Positions 1-6,340 of a DNA stretch of 16,222 bases are shown piece by piece. Source of the stretch: an uncultured Ruminococcus sp. (GTDB taxonomy: Bacteria > Bacillota > Clostridia > Oscillospirales > Acutalibacteraceae); the NCBI GenBank assembly GCA_902767175.1, contig CACXGH010000211.1, positions 1-16,222 of the forward strand. The letters are read 5' to 3'. Within the stretch, counting starts at the first letter, position 1. The number at the start of each line of letters is the position of its first letter. Position numbers and translations under genes: made by a program. The notes under the pieces are model-generated. The model had not been told where the DNA came from, searched no databases, and was given only the letters and a program-made list of their open reading frames with translations.

Positions 1-99
1 CAGGAGCTAAAGCTCCCCGACGTCTGTTGACGGCGTCGCTCGCTCCAATCAAGCGAGCTTGTTGGAGCTTTGCTCCTTGTTTAAATTTTACGTTATTCA
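1..99. repeat. GC-rich hairpin cluster downstream of parC
   Basis: Non-coding stretch after the parC stop codon. Three short dyads follow one another: GGAGCT/AGCTCC at 3-16, GCTCGCT/AGCGAGC at 38-58 with a 7-nt loop, and GGAGC/GCTCC at 64-76. It is richer in G+C than the AT-rich bases at 80-99. None is followed by a U-run in the parC direction, so a classical intrinsic terminator is not evident. The layout is that of a structured intergenic repeat; whether it is dispersed in the genome cannot be seen here. The window cuts its left side. Confidence 0.5.
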
Positions 100-2346
100 T
101 TATTCATTTCCGAAGGTTATCTGTTCTCCGCCCTCGTCCGAGCGAGGGAGCTGTCCCGTTGACGGTATTGTCTTTACACGGTATCTGTCGGGGTCTGAGA
201 GCATTCCTTCTTTATATATAGCGGCTGATATTACTCTATGCCCTTTCTTAAGCTTCATAAGCGCTACTCCCTGTGTGGTTCTTGAGGTTTTTGTCATAAG
301 GTCTGACGCTTTGAACAAAAGCATTCTGCCTGATGATGAACGGAGAAGTATCTCGCTGTTGTCGTCCTCTGCAAACAGTATAGCCGCAAGCTTGTCCTTA
401 TCGGAATAAGCGCCTGTGAGCTTTTTCCTGTTTGTTTTTGTAGCGTATGCGTCAAGTGAGACCTTAGCCGCCTTTCCGTTCTCAAAGAAGAAGAACACAA
501 AGCCCTTATAATCCTTTGTCGATATCATATATACGGCATTCTCGTCCTCGTCAAAACCTAGCTTTGACGGGATATATTCACCGAGGACGCTTGCCTTTGT
601 ATCGGAGAATACGGGAGCCTTTGTCTTATATGCCTGCTGTTTGTCCGAGAAGAATATAAGGTCGGTGTTATTGGTCGTCTCGATGTGCTGACTTATACTG
701 TCACCCTCCTTGAGCTTCTGTTCACCGCCCATTCTGAGCGACAGAGGAGTTATCTTCTTGAAGTAGCCTTCCTTTGTAAAGAAAAGATTTGTCTGATAGT
801 CGGGTATTTCCTCTTCCTCATCGTCCTCTGCTATATCATCGGCATATATTATCATGCTTCTGCGAGGCTGAGAGTATTTCTTTATTATGTTTTCAAGCTC
901 CTTGATGATGATAGCCTTTATCTTGCGGTTGCTTGCTAAAATTTCCTCAAGCTCTTTGATATCCTTCTCAAGCTGAGAAATATCATTCGTATGCTTAAGG
1001 ATATATTCCCTGTTCAGGTGACGGAGCTTTATTTCGGCTACATATTCAGCCTGTATCTCGTCAATGCCGAAGCCCTCCATAAGATTCGGAACAACAAGCG
1101 CTTCTTCCTCCGTATGGCGGATTATCCTGATAGCCTTGTCGATATCGAGGAGTATTTTTTCAAGACCACGGAGCAGATGAAGTCTGTCCTGCTTTTTATG
1201 AAGGTCGTAGTATGTTCTGCGCTTTACGCATTCAATGCGGAAGGCTGACCATTCATTAAGAAGCTCCCTTACTCCGAGGACTCTTGGTGTGCCTGCAATG
1301 AGCACGTTGAAGTTGCAGGAAAAGCTGTCCTCAAGGGGAGTCATTTTATAGAGCCTCTGCATGAGCTTGTCGGGGTTTGTGCCGCGCTTGAGGTCTATGG
1401 TTATTTTAAGTCCGTCAATACCTGTTTCGTCACGGATATCCGCTATTTCCTTGAGCTTGCCCTGTTTTACGAGGTCTATTACCTTTTCGATGATAGCTTC
1501 ACAGGTCGTTGTCTGCGGAATGCTGAGGATATCTATGCAGTTTGCGAATTTGTCATAGGAATAGCGTCCTCTCAGGCGGATACTTCCCCTGCCTGTCTTA
1601 TAGACGCTCTCCATAGCTGCTTTGTCGTAGATTATCTGTGCGCCTCCCGTAAAGTCGGGTGCTATGAGTGTCGACATTATATCAAAGTCAGGGTCTTTGA
1701 GCAGACCTATAGTTGTACGGCAGACCTCCTCAAGATTGAACGAACATATAGAGCTTGCCATACCTACAGCAATACCCGTATTGGCATTTACAAGGACTGA
1801 CGGAAAGGCTGCAGGAAGAAGTGACGGTTCTTTCAGTGTATTGTCATAGTTATCGACAAAATCAACGGTATCCTTGTCGATGTCATTAAAAAGCTCACTG
1901 CATATAGGGTCGAGCTTTGCTTCGGTATATCGTGACGCTGCCCATGCCATATCACGGCTGTATGCCTTGCCGAAGTTTCCCTTTGAATCGACAAATGGGT
2001 GAAGAAGTGCTTCATATCCACGGCTCAGACGCACCATTGTATCGTATATTGCTGCATCGCCGTGAGGATTGAGCTTCATTGTCTGACCGACTATATTGGC
2101 GGATTTTGTTCTTGCGGCGCCCAGAAGCCCCATTTTATACATAGTATAGAGCAGCTTTCTGTGAGAGGGCTTGAAGCCGTCTATTTCAGGGATAGCACGG
2201 GACAGGATAATGCTCATCGCATAGGGCATGAAGTTTTCCTGCAGGGTAGAAGCTATCCTCTCCTCTACTACCTCGCCTGCTCCTGCGATATAGCCCTTAA
2301 GTTTATGCTGTGGGTTATTATCGCCCGTTTTCTTTTTTCTTGCCAT
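100..2346 (-). CDS. parC: Type IIA DNA topoisomerase A subunit (ParC/GyrA-like)
   Basis: Breakage-reunion subunit of a type IIA topoisomerase, expected to pair with the B subunit encoded upstream at 2955-4943 and to relax or decatenate DNA. The 748-aa protein shows the N-terminal winged-helix core with the catalytic tyrosine Y140 in AASRYTEAK, the equivalent of E. coli GyrA Y122. The quinolone-determining region reads NPHGDAAIYDT, with Ala98 in the place of E. coli Ser83, while Asp102 matches Asp87. A coiled-coil tower segment lies at roughly 440-500, followed by a C-terminal beta-pinwheel-like region. No canonical GyrA box (QRRGGKG) is visible, which favours a ParC-type over a gyrase role. 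Start ATG at 2346 is fixed by GGAGG five bases upstream. The last ~20 residues are encoded in GC-rich hairpin-forming DNA and do not look like family sequence. Assignment to the topoisomerase IV branch rather than a third, divergent Clostridia branch is inference. Confidence 0.88.
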   Translation of the reverse strand: MARKKKTGDNNPQHKLKGYIAGAGEVVEERIASTLQENFMPYAMSIILSRAIPEIDGFKPSHRKLLYTMYKMGLLGAARTKSANIVGQTMKLNPHGDAAIYDTMVRLSRGYEALLHPFVDSKGNFGKAYSRDMAWAASRYTEAKLDPICSELFNDIDKDTVDFVDNYDNTLKEPSLLPAAFPSVLVNANTGIAVGMASSICSFNLEEVCRTTIGLLKDPDFDIMSTLIAPDFTGGAQIIYDKAAMESVYKTGRGSIRLRGRYSYDKFANCIDILSIPQTTTCEAIIEKVIDLVKQGKLKEIADIRDETGIDGLKITIDLKRGTNPDKLMQRLYKMTPLEDSFSCNFNVLIAGTPRVLGVRELLNEWSAFRIECVKRRTYYDLHKKQDRLHLLRGLEKILLDIDKAIRIIRHTEEEALVVPNLMEGFGIDEIQAEYVAEIKLRHLNREYILKHTNDISQLEKDIKELEEILASNRKIKAIIIKELENIIKKYSQPRRSMIIYADDIAEDDEEEEIPDYQTNLFFTKEGYFKKITPLSLRMGGEQKLKEGDSISQHIETTNNTDLIFFSDKQQAYKTKAPVFSDTKASVLGEYIPSKLGFDEDENAVYMISTKDYKGFVFFFFENGKAAKVSLDAYATKTNRKKLTGAYSDKDKLAAILFAEDDNSEILLRSSSGRMLLFKASDLMTKTSRTTQGVALMKLKKGHRVISAAIYKEGMLSDPDRYRVKTIPSTGQLPRSDEGGEQITFGNE

Positions 2347-2361
2347 AATTTCCTCCGTTGT

Positions 2362-2390
2362 TTTATATGCGTTTTCAGGCTGTCAATTAA
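2362..2390 (-). promoter_or_regulatory. Possible parC promoter
   Basis: On the minus strand a TATAAA box (2362-2367) lies 17 bases from TTAATT (2385-2390), which overlaps a perfect TTGACA (2381-2386). The TTGACA itself is only 13 bases from the -10, too close for a normal promoter. The -35 region abuts the end of the palindromic repeat at 2387-2435. A separate parC promoter would fit the terminator-like hairpin after elaA. Weak evidence only. Confidence 0.3.
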
Positions 2391-2435
2391 GGAATTGCTG
2401 AGCCGTAATGCTTAATTAATTCAGCGGTTCCTTAA
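2387..2435. repeat. Palindromic intergenic repeat, copy 1
   Basis: The 49-bp element has near-perfect terminal inverted repeats: TTAAGGAATTGCTGA on the left pairs with TCAGCGGTTCCTTAA on the right (13 of 15 positions). Inside is GAGCCGTAA. Copies at 5024-5069 (inverted) and 8323-8383 share the ends GGAA..GCTGA / TTCAG..TTCC and the inner (A/G)CCG(T/C)AA block. It encodes no protein. It resembles a MITE or REP-like small hairpin element; mobility is inferred from dispersal only. Confidence 0.7.
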
Positions 2436-2456
2436 GTCTCATACCAGACTCCCATC

Positions 2457-2479
2457 AAAAGCAGACAAGATCTGCTTTT
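2457..2479 (-). terminator. Intrinsic terminator overlapping the elaA stop
   Basis: A perfect 9-bp stem, AAAAGCAGA (2457-2465) and TCTGCTTTT (2471-2479), with a 5-nt loop. Read on the minus strand the descending arm ends in TTTT, so the U-tract is built into the stem. It overlaps the elaA stop codon at 2478-2480. It should end or attenuate the parE-elaA transcript before parC. With an A-tract/T-tract stem it might act in both directions. Confidence 0.6.
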
Positions 2480-2936
2480 AATCAGAAATCAGTCTCAGTC
2501 TCATCTTTACATGAGGTATGCCGTCCTCAGGGAACGGCTCTGAAACGGTAACAAAGCCTTCCTTTGCATAAAAGCCCTGTGCATATTCCTGTGCTTCGAG
2601 ATATATTTCGTCTGCACCGAGCATTCGTGCTTTTTCGACACCTGCATGAAGTATTTTTATTCCGAGACCGCAGCCCCGTTCTGTAGTAACCACTCTGCCT
2701 ATCTGAGCCGTCTGCGGCTCGTCCTCCTTCATAAAGACACGCAGACAGGCGGCGCATGAGCCGTCCTCCCTCTCGATAAAGAGGTGATGTGAATATCTGT
2801 CCTTGCCGTCAATGTCAAAGTACGGGCAGTTCTGCTCTACGATAAAGACCTGCTCTCTTGCACGGAGTATCTCATAAAGCTCGCTTACTGACAGCTCATC
2901 GAAGTATTTATCCTTTATTTCACTGCATATTTTCAT
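2478..2936 (-). CDS. elaA: ElaA-family GNAT N-acetyltransferase
   Basis: Small cytosolic acetyltransferase of the GNAT fold, using acetyl-CoA; the physiological acceptor of ElaA proteins is not established. The 152-aa protein has the usual ElaA length and hallmarks: LYEILRAREQVFIVEQNCPY (20-39) followed by a DIDGKD motif, HHLF, the acetyl-CoA pyrophosphate loop GRVVTTERGCGLG (80-92) and the C-terminal EDGIPHVKM (137-145). Start ATG at 2936 is preceded by AAAGGG in the 18-base gap after parE, so the two genes probably share a transcript. Its position between topoisomerase B and A subunits is unusual; a functional link to the topoisomerase is not shown. The stop lies inside a terminator-like hairpin. 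Confidence 0.85.
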   Translation of the reverse strand: MKICSEIKDKYFDELSVSELYEILRAREQVFIVEQNCPYFDIDGKDRYSHHLFIEREDGSCAACLRVFMKEDEPQTAQIGRVVTTERGCGLGIKILHAGVEKARMLGADEIYLEAQEYAQGFYAKEGFVTVSEPFPEDGIPHVKMRLRLISD

Positions 2937-2954
2937 GGTATGTACCCTTTATCA

Positions 2955-4943
2955 TCACGATACATCGAGGTCGTCGATGTACTTATAACCGTTTTCAATG
3001 ATGTAATCCCTTCTGACGGTGAGATTATCACCTAAAAGAATGTCAAACATCTCAGATGTCTTTCTTGCATCATCGGGCATGATCTTGATAAGCCTTCTTG
3101 TTGACGGATCCATTGTTGTAAGGCTCATCATATCAGGCTCGTTTTCACCAAGTCCTTTGGAGCGCTGGATAGTGAACTTGTTATCGCCTATTTCGGTAAG
3201 GAACTGCTCCTTTTCGGCTTCGGTATACGCAAAATACACCTTATCCTTTGTATTTATCTCATAAAGTGGGGATTCTGCGATGAATACCTTACCTTCCTTG
3301 ATAAGTGTCGGGGCAAGCCTGTATATCATTGTAAGAAGAAGTGTTCTTATATGAAATCCGTCGACATCGGCATCGGTACAGAATATTACCTTATTCCAGC
3401 GGAGCTGTTCAAGGTCAAATGATGATAAGTCCTTATTAGCCTTTGATTTGACCTCGACACCGCACCCAAGCACTTTCAGAAGGTCGGTTATTATCTCGCT
3501 TTTGAATATCTTGTCATAATCTGCCTTAAGGCAGTTGAGTATCTTTCCTCTTATCGGGATTATAGCCTGAAAATCAGGGTTTCTTGCCTGCTTGCAGGCA
3601 CCGAGAGCCGAGTCGCCCTCCACGATGAAAAGCTCTCTTTCGCTCTTGTCCTTGCTCCGGCAGTCTACGAATTTCGCAACTCTGCCCGTTATATCCATAT
3701 TTCCGGCAAGCGTCTTTTTTATGTTGAGCCTTGTCTTTTCGGCACTCTCACGGCTTCTCTTGTTGATAAGCACCTGATTGGCTATTTTTTCGGCGTCGAG
3801 CTTGTTCTCGATAAAGTATACCTCAAGCTGATGACGCAGATATTCCGTCATGGCGTCCTGTATACCCTTGTTTGTAATAGCCTTTTTGGTCTGATTTTCA
3901 TAAGACGTTACGCTTGAAAATGAAGAAATAACGATAACGAGACAGTCACGCACGTCATCATAGCTTATCTTGCCCTCATTTTTTGTGTATTTGCTGTTCT
4001 GTTTGAGATAGTTGTCGATAGAATATACAAAGGCATTTTTGACAGCCCTTTCGGGAGCGCCGCCGTATTCGAGCCAGCTTGAATTATGGTAATACTCTGC
4101 TGTGCTGATTTTGTTGGAAAAAGCAAGAGAAATGTTTATCTTTGTTTTGTACGGAGGTTTGTCGTCACGGTCGCTCACCATGCGTTCTGTCTGCCAGAGC
4201 TGTACGGCGGAAAGCGCATCTTCACCTACAAGCTCTTTTACATGGTCTACTATTCCGTTTTCATAGCAGAATTCCGTTGTTTCAAGCTTTCCGTCCTTTT
4301 CAGAGCGGAAAATAAATCTGATTCCCGCATTGACTATCGCCTGTCTTTTAATTATGTCAAGGTAATAATCATCGGTTATATTTATATCGGTAAATACCTC
4401 AAGGTCAGGCTTCCAGCGTATTTTTGTACCCGTCTTTTTTCCGGTGTACTGCTCTCTTTTAAGTCCGCCGACGTTTTCACCCTTTTCAAAGTGCAGTGTA
4501 AAGCGTGTGCCGTCACGTCTGATATCGACGTCCATGTATTCGGAGGAATACTGTGTCGAGCAAAGACCGAGACCGTTAAGGCCGAGTGAAAACTCATAGC
4601 TTTCGGCTTCATTGTTGTTGTACTTTCCGCCGGCATAAAGCTCACAGAAAACAAGCTCCCAATTGTAGCGTTCCTCGTTTTTATTGTAGTCAACGGGAAT
4701 ACCTCTGCCGAAGTCCTCTATTTCTACGGAGTGGTCGGCATACTTTGTTATTATTATCTCCTTGCCGTAGCCCTCTCTTGCCTCGTCTATGGAGTTTGAG
4801 AGTATCTCAAAGACCGAATGCTGACAGCCCTCTATGCCGTCAGAGCCGAAGATAACGGCAGGACGCTTTCTTACTCTGTCTGCGCCCTTTAGTGTCATTA
4901 TACTTTCGTTGCCATAGGTGCTTTTGGTAGTCTTTTTCGCCAA
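2955..4943 (-). CDS. parE: Type IIA DNA topoisomerase B subunit (ParE/GyrB-like)
   Basis: ATPase and TOPRIM subunit partnering the A subunit at 100-2346. The 662-aa protein has the GHKL ATPase features E46..N50 in EILSNSIDEA, DFGRGIPV (77-84), GLNGLG (121-126), GTKIRWKPD (172-180) and the transducer QTK motif with the ATP-contacting lysine K353. The TOPRIM domain follows with VEGDSALG (441-448), PIRGKILN (463-470), the metal-binding acidic triad D524/D526/D528 in TDADVDG, and KGLGENEPD. All catalytic residues are present. GLNGLG carries Asn where gyrase and ParE usually have His (GLHGVG), which recalls the eukaryotic topoisomerase II form GRNGYG. The start is TTG at 4943, preceded by GAGG; no ATG is suitably placed. 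It ends in tandem TGA-TGA-TAA stops. Length matches ParE rather than long Gram-negative GyrB. Confidence 0.88.
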   Translation of the reverse strand: MAKKTTKSTYGNESIMTLKGADRVRKRPAVIFGSDGIEGCQHSVFEILSNSIDEAREGYGKEIIITKYADHSVEIEDFGRGIPVDYNKNEERYNWELVFCELYAGGKYNNNEAESYEFSLGLNGLGLCSTQYSSEYMDVDIRRDGTRFTLHFEKGENVGGLKREQYTGKKTGTKIRWKPDLEVFTDINITDDYYLDIIKRQAIVNAGIRFIFRSEKDGKLETTEFCYENGIVDHVKELVGEDALSAVQLWQTERMVSDRDDKPPYKTKINISLAFSNKISTAEYYHNSSWLEYGGAPERAVKNAFVYSIDNYLKQNSKYTKNEGKISYDDVRDCLVIVISSFSSVTSYENQTKKAITNKGIQDAMTEYLRHQLEVYFIENKLDAEKIANQVLINKRSRESAEKTRLNIKKTLAGNMDITGRVAKFVDCRSKDKSERELFIVEGDSALGACKQARNPDFQAIIPIRGKILNCLKADYDKIFKSEIITDLLKVLGCGVEVKSKANKDLSSFDLEQLRWNKVIFCTDADVDGFHIRTLLLTMIYRLAPTLIKEGKVFIAESPLYEINTKDKVYFAYTEAEKEQFLTEIGDNKFTIQRSKGLGENEPDMMSLTTMDPSTRRLIKIMPDDARKTSEMFDILLGDNLTVRRDYIIENGYKYIDDLDVS

Positions 4944-5023
4944 TGCCTTTTCCTCTTTTCTAAAACTATGTATGATTCCGACACAGCCGCACAGTGCTGA
5001 CCGGAAATTGTATACACCCTGAA

Positions 5024-5069
5024 GGAACCGCTGAATTAAACAAATTGTGCCTTGCGGTTCAGCACTTCC
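5024..5069. repeat. Palindromic intergenic repeat, copy 2 (inverted)
   Basis: A 46-bp element upstream of parE with ends GGAACCGCTGAA (5024-5035) and TTCAGCACTTCC (5058-5069). Its reverse complement aligns with the copy at 2387-2435, sharing TTAATTCAGCGGTTCC exactly. Two alternative foldings exist: GAACCGC (5025-5031) with GCGGTTC (5054-5060), or AGTGCTGA (4993-5000) with TCAGCACT (5059-5066). It lies between the SUKH gene and parE and may sit in the parE leader. Confidence 0.65.
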
Positions 5070-5124
5070 CGAACTGTCCGTTCTAACTATCCGCAGATTA
5101 TTTATTGTATATTGCTGTAAATTA

Positions 5125-5940
5125 TCAGCTTTTTCTGAACTTGCTTATTACGTCTTCAAAGTATCCTAAAAGCCATAGATCGAAAGGCTTTCCCGTATAT
5201 TTCGGCATATCAAGGTCGTGAGAGAACTCGATTATTTCGCCGCTCATTTCTCCGGAGCAGACAAGCACGGGACAGAAGGAATGCTCACAGTCGGCTATCT
5301 GTAAAATGCCGTTGTAGAGAGTGCGCCGTTTGTTTTCGTATATGTCACGCTGAGAGCTGCTGTCGAGCTTTGAAAGTTCCAGACAAGCGCTGTCCCATTC
5401 CTGTTCGGAAAGGTACGGGCTTATCAAAGGGGGTATGTCATTCATTGCAAAGGGAAAGCTGTAATAGTCGCTTTCGGCTTTTGCGAGCGGATATGCAACA
5501 TTGCGGTTAGAATGGGCATAGAAGTTCCTGAATTCAAGCTCATCAAGGGAATACAGACCAAGTTCAGGACCTGCGCCGCCGTTGCCTGCCTGTGTCAGAT
5601 ACTCCACATAAGCCTGAGGCAGCTTTATATTGTGTCTTTGTTCAAACGAGCGCACCTGTGACAGTGCAGCCACGGGTGCGAATTCATATCTATGATTTGA
5701 AGCACCGTACTGTCTTAGTTCGGTATCAAGCTCTTTTGCACGGGCGACTGTTTTCAACAGCTCCATTGCAAATGCAGACAGCTTGGGAAAATCGTTTGTA
5801 AAGATATTTCTTATACTGTCGAGACCCGTTATATTAACGAATTCTTCCTCAGCCCTTACCATATCAAGTCCCTTGACATCGCTTTCCAAATCTGTATTAT
5901 CCGATATTTTTCTTATTTTGTCAAGTCCGAGTATCTCCAA
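5125..5940 (-). CDS. SMI1/KNR4 (SUKH) family protein with repeated GLDxxR motif
   Basis: SUKH proteins are best known as cytosolic immunity proteins that bind contact-dependent or polymorphic toxins. The 271-aa protein has the SUKH signature from about residue 97: FEQRHNIKLPQAYVEYL (99-115), then GNGGAGPELGLYSLDEL (119-135), matching the LPxxYxxFL..GNGG..GLYSLDE pattern. A ~95-residue N-terminal extension precedes it and contains GLDKIR (5-10), GLDMVR (24-29) and GLDSIR (39-44), a threefold short motif. No signal peptide or membrane segment is seen. The start is TTG at 5940, supported by AGAGGTG nine bases upstream; an ATG at codon 27 would cut off two of the three motifs. No toxin or second immunity gene is adjacent, so it is an orphan here. 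A perfect GC hairpin (5961-5981) lies just upstream of the ribosome binding site and could influence expression. Confidence 0.75.
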   Translation of the reverse strand: MEILGLDKIRKISDNTDLESDVKGLDMVRAEEEFVNITGLDSIRNIFTNDFPKLSAFAMELLKTVARAKELDTELRQYGASNHRYEFAPVAALSQVRSFEQRHNIKLPQAYVEYLTQAGNGGAGPELGLYSLDELEFRNFYAHSNRNVAYPLAKAESDYYSFPFAMNDIPPLISPYLSEQEWDSACLELSKLDSSSQRDIYENKRRTLYNGILQIADCEHSFCPVLVCSGEMSGEIIEFSHDLDMPKYTGKPFDLWLLGYFEDVISKFRKS

Positions 5941-5960
5941 TTATTTACACACCTCTTTTA

Positions 5961-6010
5961 CAGGGGGCTTCTCGCCCCCTGAACCCCTCGGCAGGGAGCG
6001 AGCTCCCTGC
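5961..6010. repeat. Pair of strong GC hairpins
   Basis: Two perfect dyads lie side by side: CAGGGGGC (5961-5968) with GCCCCCTG (5974-5981), loop of 5 nt, and GCAGGGAGC (5991-5999) with GCTCCCTGC (6002-6010). No U-run follows on either strand, so these are not standard terminators. The G+C content contrasts sharply with the AT-rich tandem repeats that follow. On the minus strand the first hairpin ends about 5 bases before the SUKH ribosome binding site. Confidence 0.7.
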
Positions 6011-6014
6011 ACCC

Positions 6015-6260
6015 GTCGTTTTGATAATTAATATTGCTTTTAAAATTAATAATAATAGTCACTATCACATTTCTTTCGGCACGGGCAATGTCGTTTTGAA
6101 AACTAATATTGCTTTTAAATAAATATTGACCGTCACTATCACATTTCTTTCGGCGCGAATAATGTCGTTTTGAAAACTAATATTGCTTTTAAATGAAAAC
6201 TAATATTGCTTTTAAATAAATATTGACCGTCACTATTACATTTCTTTCGGCGCGGTCAAT
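6015..6260. repeat. Three tandem ~75-bp repeats with internal 23-bp duplication
   Basis: Units run 6015-6089 (75 bp), 6090-6163 (74 bp) and 6164-6260 (97 bp). Each begins GTCGTTTTGA, carries TAATATTGCTTTTAAA, then a CACTAT(C/T)ACATTTCTTTCGGC block. Unit 3 is longer because a 23-bp segment (6171-6193) is duplicated exactly at 6194-6216. Units 2 and 3 are nearly identical and unit 1 is more diverged. In unit 3, ATTGACCG and CGGTCAAT form an 8-bp inverted repeat. No open frame passes through the units. Confidence 0.85.
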
Positions 6261-6296
6261 TAAGTATCGTATACCATTTCTTGCAACGCGAATCGA

Positions 6297-6328
6297 CAGC
6301 GGAGGCACTCCGCAGCGGAGGCACTCCG
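6297..6328. repeat. Two tandem 16-bp hairpin units after uvrB
   Basis: CAGCGGAGGCACTCCG occurs twice in exact tandem (6297-6312 and 6313-6328), and each copy contains GCGGAG/CTCCGC with a 3-nt loop. They start right after the uvrB stop codon region on the minus strand. There is no T-tract, so factor-independent termination is not supported. The tandem copies could instead stabilise the uvrB mRNA 3' end. Confidence 0.65.
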
Positions 6329-6340
6329 CCGCCGCTGGGG

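Larger units (their letters stand above)
5941..6340. other. 400-bp non-coding repeat region between the SUKH gene and uvrB
   Basis: No credible gene in any frame. From left to right it holds two GC-rich hairpins (5961-6010), three tandem ~75-bp AT-rich units (6015-6260), a degraded fourth unit (about 6258-6295, sharing CATTTCTT and CGCGAAT) and two tandem 16-bp hairpin units (6297-6328) that end 12 bases before the uvrB stop codon. On the minus strand it is both the uvrB 3' region and the upstream region of the SUKH gene. A promoter for the SUKH gene should be here but I cannot place one. Confidence 0.7.

Noticed and set aside
4086..4589. Plus-strand 167-codon open frame inside parE
   Set aside because: It lies opposite a gene with complete family motifs, lacks a ribosome binding site and has a composition expected of an antisense shadow frame.
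5071..5083. LexA/SOS box (GAAC..GTTC)
   Set aside because: The spacer is 5 bases where the Firmicutes LexA site needs 4, the outer bases do not match, and no SOS-type gene starts here except the distant topoisomerase B subunit.
6015..6260. CRISPR-like array
   Set aside because: The whole ~75-bp unit is conserved, there are no unique spacers between short repeats, and no cas gene is in the window.
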